Below are positions 33,267-42,093 of a stretch of 64,000 nt of DNA, one piece after another; the first letter of the stretch is position 1; each line of letters opens with the position of its first letter. The notes beneath the pieces were generated by a model. It was given only the letters and a program-made list of their open reading frames with translations, made no database searches and was not told the DNA's origin. Origin of the DNA: Sphingomonas sp. ERG5 (lineage in GTDB: Bacteria > Pseudomonadota > Alphaproteobacteria > Sphingomonadales > Sphingomonadaceae). The stretch is from contig NZ_JSXI01000076.1 of assembly GCF_000803065.1 (NCBI RefSeq), forward strand, positions 1 through 64,000, in the 5' to 3' direction. A program made the translations under genes and the position numbers.

Positions 33267-34127
33267 ATGAAGCTTGAACAACTGCACCTGCGCCAAATAG
33301 GTTGGGCACTTGCCGCCGTGACGCTCGGCAGCGGCGCATCGCTGGTCTGGGCGCAGGCAGGCGAGGGCGCTCCCGCCAAGCCATCGCCGCAGGATACGTC
33401 GGTTGCAGCCCTGCTCAAGGAGCGCCTGCCGCGCACGCAGGTCTCCCGCGTCAACTGCCAGGTGGTCGACGGTGTCTGCGAAGTGACCGCAGGCTCGCAG
33501 CTGTTCTACGTCGACAAGTCCGCGCGCTACCTGATGATCGGGCGGGTCTACGACATGCAGACCCGCCAGGACCTGACCGCTGTGCGCTTGCTCGAGGTCA
33601 ATCCCGATCTTCTGGTAGGCGGCGCTGCGGGTAGCCGGCGTGAGGCCGAAGCCGTCGAAGCGCCGCGCCGCGGAATGAACACAGCTGCCGCGCAGGCGGC
33701 CCCCCGGACGATGTCCCTGGCCGCACTGCCCGAGGCCGGCGGCATCGTCTGGGGAAATCCATCGGGCCAGACCGTCACCGTCTTCAGCGATTTTCGCTGC
33801 GGCTACTGCCGCGCGCTTTCAGGTGTGCTCGAGAGCCTCAACGTGCGGGTGATCGAGCGGCCGATCTCGGTGCTTGGCAGCCGCGATCTGGCCAACCAGG
33901 TGTTCTGTGCGCGCGACCGCCGCCGCGCCGTCAAGGCTGCCTATGCGGGCGAGCCGATCGCCGACACCCGCGCCTGCGACACTTCGCCGCTCGATGCCAA
34001 CGAACGCTTCGCGCGCGAGAACGGTATTGCCGGAACCCCGGTCATCGTCCGCTCGGACGGCGCAGTCATCGAAGGATTCCGCCCCAAGGAGTTCCTGGTC
34101 ACCTGGCTCAAGGGAGCGCGCTCGTGA
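33267..34127 (+). CDS. DsbC-family thiol:disulfide isomerase of the tra operon
   Basis: 286 residues. Signal peptide (ends GASLVWAQA, about residue 30), an N-terminal DsbC-like dimerisation region (VSRVNCQVVDGVCEVTAGSQLFYVD), then a thioredoxin-like domain with active site FRCGYCRAL and cis-Pro GIAGTPVIV. Likely correct folding of the cysteine-rich TraU and TraN. Same slot as dsbC/trbB genes in F-like operons. GAGGAGAA precedes the ATG at 33267. Confidence 0.9.
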   Translation: MKLEQLHLRQIGWALAAVTLGSGASLVWAQAGEGAPAKPSPQDTSVAALLKERLPRTQVSRVNCQVVDGVCEVTAGSQLFYVDKSARYLMIGRVYDMQTRQDLTAVRLLEVNPDLLVGGAAGSRREAEAVEAPRRGMNTAAAQAAPRTMSLAALPEAGGIVWGNPSGQTVTVFSDFRCGYCRALSGVLESLNVRVIERPISVLGSRDLANQVFCARDRRRAVKAAYAGEPIADTRACDTSPLDANERFARENGIAGTPVIVRSDGAVIEGFRPKEFLVTWLKGARS

Positions 34128-35299
34128 CCTGGCTGTCGGACCAGCAGTTTGCGGGATTCCAGCGCGCCGCCAGACGTCGCTCGCGCGGGCAAGTGACGAT
34201 CCCCGATGTGCGGCTGAGCCTCGCAGAAGCCACCGCCCTGTGGACCGATATCCGCGCCGCCTTTGGCCCTGCCACTGGCAGGGACCTCGCGCCCCAGGAA
34301 CTCGGTCACTTGCGCCGGCGTGCCTGGCGCCGATCCTCTGGCTTTGCGAGCCTGTCGGCGCTTTCGATGTCACTCGAGGCTGCCCACGCCTTCTGGCGGC
34401 TTGCCGGAAAGCTCGGCGCGCTGGCGGCCCGGCGCAAGGCTTCGCCGCGCTCGAAAGTCGCGGGCGCTGCCGTTCTTGGCCTTGCCGCGACGCAGATGGC
34501 GGCCTGCACCACCTTCCTGGGCAGCAACATCAAGGGCAGTTTTTCGTGCAATGCTCCGGGCGGCACCTGCGCGCCCTCGACCGTGATCGATGACCAGGCG
34601 CTTTCCGTTATCCAGAACGCACGGCCAATGAGTCCCGCCGGGCCGTACTTTCAGCCATCGGCACGGAGGCCCGCGCCAGTCGCGGCCCTCGCACCTGCCG
34701 GACGCGGACGCTTGGCTGCCGCCAGCGAGGGTCTCGTCCACCGCGAGCGACGGGTGCTGAAAGTTGTGTTCCCCTCCTACGTCGATGGCGCGGGCAACCT
34801 GCACGAACCGCGCATTGTCCATACCGTCGCCGACCAGGGAGGCTGGATGCAGTTGTCCTCGGGCGAGCCCAATGCGGGTGATCAGCTCGCGAGCCGCGGC
34901 GATGCCGCAGCTGCGATCCCTGCATCGCTGGCCGGCACCATGACTGCGCCAATGCCGGGGATGAATGACACCGCTCAGGAGTTCAGGGACGCCCCCACCC
35001 AGGCGTTGGTCGCCCCGCAGGTACAAGGCGGGCCGCCCGACCCGAGGCTCGTTGCCGAAGCCCGGGCAAGGGGCACCGAGCGACGCGCAGCGTCGCCGGT
35101 CGATGCCATCAAGTCCGAAGTCCAGGCGCAGCTTGCGCGGGTCCCCAAGGCGCCGGGCAGCGTCGGCACGGTTCAAACGCCGCCACTTGAAAGGCCGGTA
35201 GAGCCGGCCGCCGCGCAACCTGCGGCACAAACCCAGGTCTTGCCTGCCCCCAAGGTCGCCAACCCGCCCGCCGGTTTTTCCGGCAAGGTCGAGGAGTAG
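34124..35299 (+). CDS. traV: TraV lipoprotein with unusual long N-terminal extension
   Basis: 391 residues from a GTG that overlaps the dsbC stop (GTGA). The TraV signature is ACTTFLGSNIKGSFSCNAPGGTCAPSTVIDD, with a lipobox cysteine at residue 128 preceded by VAGAAVLGLAATQMAA. TraV proteins normally start a few residues before that signal. Here about 108 charged residues precede it in the same frame, either a fused extra domain or a separate upstream gene with internal initiation (ATG at 34367). The C-terminus is a low-complexity Pro/Ala-rich tail. TraV anchors the core complex in the outer membrane. Confidence 0.8.
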   Translation: MTWLSDQQFAGFQRAARRRSRGQVTIPDVRLSLAEATALWTDIRAAFGPATGRDLAPQELGHLRRRAWRRSSGFASLSALSMSLEAAHAFWRLAGKLGALAARRKASPRSKVAGAAVLGLAATQMAACTTFLGSNIKGSFSCNAPGGTCAPSTVIDDQALSVIQNARPMSPAGPYFQPSARRPAPVAALAPAGRGRLAAASEGLVHRERRVLKVVFPSYVDGAGNLHEPRIVHTVADQGGWMQLSSGEPNAGDQLASRGDAAAAIPASLAGTMTAPMPGMNDTAQEFRDAPTQALVAPQVQGGPPDPRLVAEARARGTERRAASPVDAIKSEVQAQLARVPKAPGSVGTVQTPPLERPVEPAAAQPAAQTQVLPAPKVANPPAGFSGKVEE

Positions 35300-35305
35300 C
35301 GCGTC

Positions 35306-37912
35306 ATGGCCGCCCGCAGCTTCTGGGACAGCTTTCTCACCCTGCTTTTCGGCGACGAGGCGCATCCCGAGGCGCAGCGCCCGCTGCTCGGCGCACCGAT
35401 GCTGTCGAACTGGCTCCCATACCGCAGCTTCGACGCCAAGAGCCGCATGTTCATCAACACCGAGTCTGTCGGTTTCATCCTCGAGCTCGCCCCGATGGTG
35501 GGGGCGGACGAGCGCAGCGGCGAGATCCTGACGCAGTTCCTCTCCGATGCCGTGCCTTCGGGCTGCGAGATCCAGCTGATCCACTGGCAAAGCCCGTCGA
35601 TCGGGGAGCGCATCGCCGACTGGGTCATGCCGCGGGTGGTTGCCAAGGGCGTCTATGGGCGCGCGGCAATGCACCGCGCGCGCTGGCTGCGGCGCGGGGC
35701 GTGGATGTCGATCTCCAAGGACGCGCCCTTCTTCGTGCGCTCGCATCGGGTGATCCTGAGCGTGGGCGCTTCGCTGCGAAGCCCGATCGGCGCGGACATG
35801 CTTTCGACTGTGCGAGACAGCCTGATGGGCACCTGCCAGGCGCTCTCGATCCCGGCGCGCGATATGGGGCCCGTTGAGCTCATCGCCTTCCTCGACGATT
35901 TCCTCTGCCCCTCGGTCGACAACGCCGACAGGCCCGAACACTATTCCGAGCTCGATCCGATCAACGTGCAGTGCATCCGCCGCGACCTCGAAACCCAGGT
36001 CACGCCCGACCGGATCGTGCTCAAGACCGAGCGCTTCCGCCCCACCGGCGAGGAGATCGACGGCGCCCCGGTGATCGGCGAGGTCGTCCCCGACACCTTC
36101 GACTGGCGCTTTTTCGCGGTGCGTCACCTGCCCAAGCAATGGGCGCCGTGGGACGTCCAGAAAATCATCGGCGACATGGTCAACGACAAGCTGCGCTTTG
36201 GCTGCAACGTCATGACCGTGCTTGGTCTGTCCTTCCAGGACGATGAAGCGGTCGCCTCGCGCACCGGGCTCAAGGTCATGCGTACGACGAGCCTGGCCGA
36301 CAGCCGATCGGCGCGCTTCCTCCCCCAGCTCTCCGAGCAGCGCGATGAATGGCAGTACGTGCAAGGACAGATCCGTCAGGGCCGCAAGTTGTGTCAGGCC
36401 TACTACGGCGTCGGCGCGCTCTCGCCGCTCGGAAAGGGCGACATCAACGAGCGCATGGTTAAGTCGGTCTACAAGGGGGCCGGGTGGGACCTGATCGACG
36501 AGCGCTACCTTCAGGTCATGGGATTGCTCGCGGCCATGCCGCTTTCGTTTCCCAATGGGCTGTCGGCGGACCTGCGGCGCATGAAGCGCTTCAAGACGAT
36601 GCTGACGACCACCGCCGCGTCGATCGCGCCGCTTCAGGGTGAGCATATGGGCGGGCTGATCCCGCACGTGCTGCTCATCGGCCGGCGCGGCCAGCCCTTC
36701 TTCTGGTCACCGTTCCAGAACGCAGCCGGCAACCACAATGTCGCGGTCTTCGGCAAGTCGGGTTCGGGCAAGTCGGTGTTCCTGCAGGATGTCTGCGCGG
36801 CGATGTCGGGGGCAGGGGCCAAGGTCATCGTTATCGACGATGGCCGCTCGTTCGAACACATGGCCAAAGCCTTCGGCGGGGCGTTTGTCGAGTTCAAGCT
36901 CTCCTCTGGCTTCTCGCTCAACCCCTTCGACATGATCGATGTCGCGGCGCTGACCAGCGACGAGGACGGCGAGGACTACGAGGTCGAATGCCTCGCGATG
37001 CTCAAAGCGATCGTCGGCCAGATGGCGCGCCAGCAGGACCGCCTCTCCGATACAGAGCGCGGCCTCATCGATTCCGCGGTGAGCGCGGTCTGGCGCGCAA
37101 AACAGCGCGAAGGGACGATCGACGATGTTGCAGCCGCCTTGCGCGCGCTGTCCTCGCCGTTCGCCGGCGATCTTGCCGATGCCATGGCGCCGTTCCTCAC
37201 CGGCGGGACTTACGGCCGTTTCTTCGAAGGCGCCTGCTCGATCGATCTTTCCGCCGGGCTCACGGTGTTCGAACTGTCCGACCTCTCCTCTAAGCCCGAA
37301 CTGCGTTCGGTCGCGCTCACGGCGCTCATGTTTCTGACGCTGCGGGTCATGCGCGACCTCGACCGCTCGATCCCGAAGCTCACGATGATCGACGAAGCCT
37401 GGCAGCTGCTGGGCGGCGGACAGATGGGCCAGGCGATCGAGACCTATGCGCGCACCTGCCGTAAATATGGCGGCTCGCTGATCACCGCGACGCAGTCCCT
37501 CAATGACTTCTACAAGTCCGAAGGCTCGCTCGCCGCGCTCGAGAATTCCGACTGGTCGGTCGTGCTCCAGCAGAAGGAAGAGACGGTGAGCGACCTCGCC
37601 AAGCACCAGCGCTTCGAGATGGACCGCTATACCGAAACCCTGCTGCGCTCGCTGAAGCGGAGCGGCACCGAATATTCCGACGTGCTGATCAAGGGCCCCG
37701 AGACGCTCGCGGTCGGCCGCCTGGTGCTCGATCCCTATTCGGCCACGCTCTATTCCTCGAGCCCGCGCGTGTTCTCGAAGATCGAGGAACTGGTGAAGGG
37801 CGGCATGGCGCTGCCCGATGCGATCGAGCGCGTCGCCTTTCCCGATTTTGTGCCGCCCCCGCCCGGTGCGCCCGATTTCCACGAGGGCGAATTCATGGAA
37901 GCCGCCGAATGA
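35306..37912 (+). CDS. traC: T4SS ATPase TraC (VirB4)
   Basis: 868 residues. TraC-type N-terminal domain (FINTESVGFILELAPMVGADERSGEILTQF), Walker A GKSGSGKS at residues 483-490, and Walker B in LTMIDEAWQLLGG near residue 695 followed by ETYARTCRKYGGSLITATQS. Powers pilus assembly at the inner membrane. The stop overlaps the next gene. Confidence 0.95.
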   Translation: MAARSFWDSFLTLLFGDEAHPEAQRPLLGAPMLSNWLPYRSFDAKSRMFINTESVGFILELAPMVGADERSGEILTQFLSDAVPSGCEIQLIHWQSPSIGERIADWVMPRVVAKGVYGRAAMHRARWLRRGAWMSISKDAPFFVRSHRVILSVGASLRSPIGADMLSTVRDSLMGTCQALSIPARDMGPVELIAFLDDFLCPSVDNADRPEHYSELDPINVQCIRRDLETQVTPDRIVLKTERFRPTGEEIDGAPVIGEVVPDTFDWRFFAVRHLPKQWAPWDVQKIIGDMVNDKLRFGCNVMTVLGLSFQDDEAVASRTGLKVMRTTSLADSRSARFLPQLSEQRDEWQYVQGQIRQGRKLCQAYYGVGALSPLGKGDINERMVKSVYKGAGWDLIDERYLQVMGLLAAMPLSFPNGLSADLRRMKRFKTMLTTTAASIAPLQGEHMGGLIPHVLLIGRRGQPFFWSPFQNAAGNHNVAVFGKSGSGKSVFLQDVCAAMSGAGAKVIVIDDGRSFEHMAKAFGGAFVEFKLSSGFSLNPFDMIDVAALTSDEDGEDYEVECLAMLKAIVGQMARQQDRLSDTERGLIDSAVSAVWRAKQREGTIDDVAAALRALSSPFAGDLADAMAPFLTGGTYGRFFEGACSIDLSAGLTVFELSDLSSKPELRSVALTALMFLTLRVMRDLDRSIPKLTMIDEAWQLLGGGQMGQAIETYARTCRKYGGSLITATQSLNDFYKSEGSLAALENSDWSVVLQQKEETVSDLAKHQRFEMDRYTETLLRSLKRSGTEYSDVLIKGPETLAVGRLVLDPYSATLYSSSPRVFSKIEELVKGGMALPDAIERVAFPDFVPPPPGAPDFHEGEFMEAAE

Positions 37913-38262
37913 GCCTGAGCGCGCCTCGCTGCCCACCATGGCTAGCCCCGAGCAGGCTCCAGGACGCCTGCTATGCCGCACTGCGCCTTTCGGGCTGGCT
38001 GACCGTCACCGCGGCCTGTGTGATCGGTGTCTGGGCGGCATTCTTCGCGGCGCTCGGCCAGTTCACTTTTGCAGGCACCATGCTTCATCTCGGCAACCTG
38101 GCCGCGCGCTATGTCGCCGCCGGGGCCGAACGCCAGGATGCGTTCCGCGCGCTGTTCTGGGCGTGGAGCGCTGGGCTGTTCCTTGCTGCGGGCTTTTTCC
38201 GGCGGCGCGCGCTCACCGATCTTGTGAACCAGATAAAGGAGAAGGCCGATGGCCAGGAATAG
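37909..38262 (+). CDS. small inner-membrane protein in the tra operon
   Basis: 117 residues, two hydrophobic segments (LSGWLTVTAACVIGVWAAFFAAL and AFRALFWAWSAGLFLAAGFF) and a basic C-terminus (RRRALTDLVNQIKEKA). Coupled to traC by ATGA overlap and overlaps trbI by 14 bases, so certainly expressed with the operon. I do not recognise a named family. Confidence 0.75.
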   Translation: MSLSAPRCPPWLAPSRLQDACYAALRLSGWLTVTAACVIGVWAAFFAALGQFTFAGTMLHLGNLAARYVAAGAERQDAFRALFWAWSAGLFLAAGFFRRRALTDLVNQIKEKADGQE

Positions 38263-38851
38263 GCTCGCATCCGGCGATGCGGCGGCGCCAAGCGACGGCC
38301 CCTTGTTTGAGGACAAGGCTGGGCTGCAGACCCCCGCAGGTCAAGCCGCCGTCCTCCCCGCCGCGCCGCCGCGCAGGATGGGCTGGATGCCGGTGGCGCT
38401 GGTTGGCGGCCTGGTTGCCGCCGGTCTCTGGGGCGCCTGGGTTACCAAAAAACTGATGGCCGATGATGCCATACCGCCAATTGCGCGGGTCCAGCTTTCA
38501 GCGATTGTCGGCGAATATGTCCAGGCCCAGGCACGGTCGGCAACACCGCCCGATCAGGTCACTGCGGAAACCCGGGCATTCATGGCCGAAATCCAGCGCA
38601 ATCTGGAGACGCGCGGCGCGAGTGGCCAGATTGTGCTGGTCGGTGAGGCGGTGCTCGCCGGCAATGTTCCCGACATCACCGCGAGCCTGCGCAAGGAAGT
38701 CTACACCAAGGTCCGCATGCCGCAGCCAGCCTCGCTCAATCCCAACGAGGCTGCGAACGATGTGATGGGCGCGATGCGCTCGGCGATGGCGGGGCCAGCA
38801 GCGCCGCAAGCCGCGCTGGCGGGGGGGCAGGGCCGTGGCCCCGGCTACTGA
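38249..38851 (+). CDS. trbI: F-type conjugal transfer protein TrbI
   Basis: 200 residues: a disordered cytoplasmic N-terminus, one membrane helix (about 45-63, MPVALVGGLVAAGLWGAWVT), then a periplasmic region with FMAEIQRNLETRGASGQIVLVGEAVLAGNVPDIT, typical of F-type TrbI, which affects pilus extension and retraction. Confidence 0.85.
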   Translation: MARNRLASGDAAAPSDGPLFEDKAGLQTPAGQAAVLPAAPPRRMGWMPVALVGGLVAAGLWGAWVTKKLMADDAIPPIARVQLSAIVGEYVQAQARSATPPDQVTAETRAFMAEIQRNLETRGASGQIVLVGEAVLAGNVPDITASLRKEVYTKVRMPQPASLNPNEAANDVMGAMRSAMAGPAAPQAALAGGQGRGPGY

Positions 38852-39353
38852 GATCTCGCCGCAGGCGCAGCGCTGGTTTGCGATCGGGGGTCTCGCCTGG
38901 CTACTCGCGGCAACTGCCTGGCTCAGCGCCTGGCGCGATGATCACGCAATCCTGATCAACACGACCGAGTCGCTGCCCAACTGGGCGTTCTTCATCGACA
39001 AGCACCGCCGACCTCAGCGCGGCGATTTTGTCGTGTTCACGCCGCCGGTGACCCCGATCATCACGGCACATTTCGGGCCAAAATCGGCACCCTTTGCCAA
39101 GCGGGTTTACGGCATGCCCGGCGATCTCGTCACTCGCGAGGGCAATGCGGTCTTGATCAACGGGGCAGAAGTTGCCCGGCTCAAACCCCGTACCAGGCGC
39201 GGCGAGGTGCTCATGCCGGGTCCGACAGGACGTATCCCGGAACACTGCTACTACCTTGGCACGGCGCATAGCGACGGGCTCGACAGCCGCTATGCCGACA
39301 TCGGTTTTGTCTGCCGGGCCCGCATTATCGGCACCGGGGACGCGATCCTGTGA
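38835..39353 (+). CDS. traF: conjugative signal peptidase (S26 family, TraF-type)
   Basis: 172 residues with an N-terminal membrane helix. Catalytic serine at residue 46 in NTTESLPNW and lysine at residue 89 in FAKRVYGMPGD, then GDLVTREGNAVLINGAEVA and the HSDGLDSRYADIGFV box. Probably processes the TraA pilin. Named TraF in RP4-like systems and unrelated to the F-type TraF at 44240. GTG start overlapping trbI. Confidence 0.88.
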   Translation: MAPATEISPQAQRWFAIGGLAWLLAATAWLSAWRDDHAILINTTESLPNWAFFIDKHRRPQRGDFVVFTPPVTPIITAHFGPKSAPFAKRVYGMPGDLVTREGNAVLINGAEVARLKPRTRRGEVLMPGPTGRIPEHCYYLGTAHSDGLDSRYADIGFVCRARIIGTGDAIL

Positions 39354-40024
39354 CCAGGCCCCGCCTCTTCGCCCTCGGCGCGTGCCTTGCTGCCATGACC
39401 GGATGGCCGATCGCGGCACATCTGCAAGCCGCAGACCACGGCCAGATGGGCGAGACCTTTCCGATCATCGAGACCGATCTCCTGACCACGATCGAGGCGA
39501 AGCTACGCGCGCTCGAAGCCTCGGGCGGGATCGCGGCGCTCCAGCGCCAGATGCAAAACCAGGCGGTAGCCAGCGTGCGGCGGCCCAAGCCGGTCGAAGG
39601 GCTCTCGGCAGCGACAGTGCGGCGCGAATGGCTGTTCGATCCCTCGATCGTCACCGAAGACGACATTCATGACACCAAGGGCAACAGAATCGCTGCGCGC
39701 GGCACCAGGGTCAATCCGCTGGGTTTCGTGCAGCTGCGCCAGGACCTGGTGTTCGTCGACGGCAACAACGCCGCCGAAGTCGACTGGGCGCTGCGCAGCT
39801 GGAGCGATCTCAAGGCCAAGATCGTCTTTGTCTCGGGCTCGCCCTTCGATGAGATGAAACCCCGCCAGCGCCGGCTCTATTTCGACCAGGGCGGCATGCT
39901 CGTCGCCCGCTTCGGCATCCGCCACACGCCTGCGGTGGTGAGCCAGTCCGGTGACGCGCTCAAGGTTGCCGAGATCCCGCTGGTGCGAGCGGCGCCAAGT
40001 CCCAGGGGAGCGCCGGCGACATGA
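39350..40024 (+). CDS. traW: T4SS assembly protein TraW
   Basis: 224 residues, periplasmic with an N-terminal signal peptide. RREWLFDPSIVTEDDIHDTKGNRIAARGTRVNPLGF and FGIRHTPAVVSQSGDALKVAEI are characteristic TraW blocks. Required for F-pilus assembly and interacts with TrbC. GTG start at the end of the peptidase gene. Confidence 0.92.
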   Translation: MTRPRLFALGACLAAMTGWPIAAHLQAADHGQMGETFPIIETDLLTTIEAKLRALEASGGIAALQRQMQNQAVASVRRPKPVEGLSAATVRREWLFDPSIVTEDDIHDTKGNRIAARGTRVNPLGFVQLRQDLVFVDGNNAAEVDWALRSWSDLKAKIVFVSGSPFDEMKPRQRRLYFDQGGMLVARFGIRHTPAVVSQSGDALKVAEIPLVRAAPSPRGAPAT

Positions 40025-40287
40025 AGCACCCGCTGCTCATCGCCATGCTGACCCCGCAGGCTGCGCCCGAGACGCGCGATCTCAGGACCATGCGGCTTGT
40101 CTGGATGGCGCTCTGCGCCAGCCTCGTCGGTGCGGTGCTCGGGCTGCAAGTGCTCCTCGCGCTGCTTGGCCCGAAAGGTGCCCTCGTCGCGGCCGCGCTG
40201 TGCCTCGCCGCGCCGATCCATGGCCTGTTCTACTTCCGCGCCAAGATCCGCGCAGACGAGGTCTTTGCGCGAGGGGAGGGGGCATGA
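40021..40287 (+). CDS. small membrane protein between traW and traU
   Basis: 88 residues with two hydrophobic segments (LVWMALCASLVGAVLGLQVLLALLG and ALVAAALCLAAPIHGLFYF). ATGA-type overlaps with both neighbours show it is part of the operon. No named family recognised. Confidence 0.7.
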   Translation: MKHPLLIAMLTPQAAPETRDLRTMRLVWMALCASLVGAVLGLQVLLALLGPKGALVAAALCLAAPIHGLFYFRAKIRADEVFARGEGA

Positions 40288-41306
40288 AAGCGCTGCGCAA
40301 TGTCTTCGTCATGACGCTCGCCGTCCTGGCCATGGCTTTCTCGGCGGCGAGCCCCGCCCGCGCGGCGTCGGTCACGTGCCACGGCAAGTTCGTCAATCCG
40401 ATCACCGATGTCTGCTGGTCGTGCCTGTTTCCGCTGTCAATCGGCGGCCTCTCGATCTGGAAGGGCTCGCGGCCCGATCCCAAGAATCCGAGCTTTCCGC
40501 TCTGTGCCTGCGGCTCGCCCATTCCGCGCATCGGCATTTCGGTCGGCTTCTGGGAGCCGGTGCGGCTCATCGATGTCACCAACAAAGCCTGGTGCTTCCC
40601 CAATCTTGGCGGGATCAGCCTCAACCCGGGTTTCGATATCGGCAATGGCCATGTCCAGGGGCGTAGCCAGGTCGGCGGCAAGACCCAGAACAGTTCGCAG
40701 TGGCAGTCGCACTACTACATCTACCCGCTGCTCTACTGGATGGAGATCCTCACCGATTTTCTCTGTTTCGAGCAGACCACCTTCGACGTCGCCTATGTGA
40801 CTGAGCTCGACCCGCTGTGGCAGGATTCGGCGCTGACCTCGATCCTCAATCCCGAAGTCGCGCTCTTCGCCAATCCGATCGCCGCGGCCGCCTGCGCCGC
40901 GGATTGCGTGGCTTCCACCGCGAAATTGCCGATCGACCAGATGTTCTGGTGCGCGGGCTGCAACGGTTCGATGTACCCGCTCAACGGCCATGTCCCGGCC
41001 CATGTAACCCAGGTCCAGGCCTCGCGCCTCGTCGCGGAACGCATGCTCTACAAGGTCCACCGCCAGGCGCTCGCTTGGGGCACGATGGGCTCGAAGGCGC
41101 TGTGCCACAAGTACCTGATGCCGGTGATGCGCAAACAGCAATACCGCCTGCAGATGACCAATCCCATTTCGACGGTGAAGGGTCGCTACGCCTGCGCGCC
41201 GATCGGCGCGACCACGATCATTCCGCACACCGGCAAGTCCTTCCCGGTGAAGGGCGAGGACTTTGGCTACCTCGTCTGGCGCAAGCGCAACTGCTGCATG
41301 CTGTGA
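40284..41306 (+). CDS. traU: T4SS mating-pair protein TraU
   Basis: 340 residues. Signal peptide ends ASPARAASV at about 29, then the cysteine-rich TraU sequence: CHGKFVNPITDVCWSCLFPLSIGG, CACGSPIPRIGISVGFWEPVRLIDVT and MFWCAGCNGSMYPLNGHV. Periplasmic, needed for DNA transfer, and a likely DsbC client. GGGGAGGGGGC precedes the ATG. Confidence 0.93.
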   Translation: MKALRNVFVMTLAVLAMAFSAASPARAASVTCHGKFVNPITDVCWSCLFPLSIGGLSIWKGSRPDPKNPSFPLCACGSPIPRIGISVGFWEPVRLIDVTNKAWCFPNLGGISLNPGFDIGNGHVQGRSQVGGKTQNSSQWQSHYYIYPLLYWMEILTDFLCFEQTTFDVAYVTELDPLWQDSALTSILNPEVALFANPIAAAACAADCVASTAKLPIDQMFWCAGCNGSMYPLNGHVPAHVTQVQASRLVAERMLYKVHRQALAWGTMGSKALCHKYLMPVMRKQQYRLQMTNPISTVKGRYACAPIGATTIIPHTGKSFPVKGEDFGYLVWRKRNCCML

Positions 41307-41320
41307 GGAGGGCGCGCGCA

Positions 41321-42091
41321 ATGATCCGGAAGCTTCCTGGGCCCACGCTTGCAGGCATGGCGGGGTTCCTCGCGCTTGCCGCAGTGTCGGCCGCGCTCGC
41401 CCAGACCGTTGCACAAACCGTGGACGGGCTCGATCTCGGCGCAATCAAGGCGCGCGGGACCGAAGAGGTGAAGGACGCGCAAGCTTTTGTCGACGAGGTG
41501 GCGGGCAGGGGCGAGGCACACCGGGCCGAGGCCGAGGAACTGAGGGATGAGGGCCTGCAGGCGGTTTCCTCGATCGATCCAGCCAGCCTTCCCAAGGGTC
41601 CTGCCGGGCCAGTCGACTTCGACGAACTGCTGGACGGTGCCGCCGCGAACACGCGCGCACCCATGGGCGAGGGGCCGCTCTTAACGGTCTTCGCCAGCCT
41701 GTCGATGCCGCAGTCATCCTTGAGCGCACTGATCCGCGACACGACAAAGGCTGGGGGCGTGGTCGTGTTCCGGGGGTTTCCGCACAGCAGCACCAAAGCC
41801 TTTGTCGAGGGCCTGAAACGGGTGGTCACCGACCAGGCGCAGGAGGCCCATATCGCGATCGACCCGCGGCTGTTCCGTGCCTTCAAGGTCACCGCCGCGC
41901 CGACCTTCGTGGTGACGGGCCGCGAATACGAGCTTTGCGACGGCTTCGATTGCTCGAGCGCCGCACCCGACCACGACCGCATGGCGGGCAACGTCACGGT
42001 CGAATACGCGCTTGAGAGTTTTGCTTCGGCGCGCGGACCGGGCGCCGGCATCGCCGGCGTGGCGCTCGCCAACTTGCGCAAGCGGGACTGA
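41321..42091 (+). CDS. trbC: type-F pilin assembly protein TrbC
   Basis: 256 residues. Signal peptide at residues 1-28, a coiled-coil stretch (KDAQAFVDEVAGRGEAHRAEAEEL), then the TrbC thioredoxin-like domain LLTVFASLSMPQSSLSALIRDTTKAGGVVVFRGF and FKVTAAPTFVVT. Partner of TraW. The ATG at 41321 follows GAGGAGGG. Confidence 0.9.
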   Translation: MIRKLPGPTLAGMAGFLALAAVSAALAQTVAQTVDGLDLGAIKARGTEEVKDAQAFVDEVAGRGEAHRAEAEELRDEGLQAVSSIDPASLPKGPAGPVDFDELLDGAAANTRAPMGEGPLLTVFASLSMPQSSLSALIRDTTKAGGVVVFRGFPHSSTKAFVEGLKRVVTDQAQEAHIAIDPRLFRAFKVTAAPTFVVTGREYELCDGFDCSSAAPDHDRMAGNVTVEYALESFASARGPGAGIAGVALANLRKRD

Positions 42092-42093
42092 CC

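Noticed and set aside
32008..33384. 458-codon minus-strand frame opposite traB
   Set aside because: Antisense shadow; traB is well conserved.
34370..36667. Long open frame of 765 codons antisense to traV/traC
   Set aside because: Composition-driven shadow in high-GC DNA; traC on the other strand has all its motifs.
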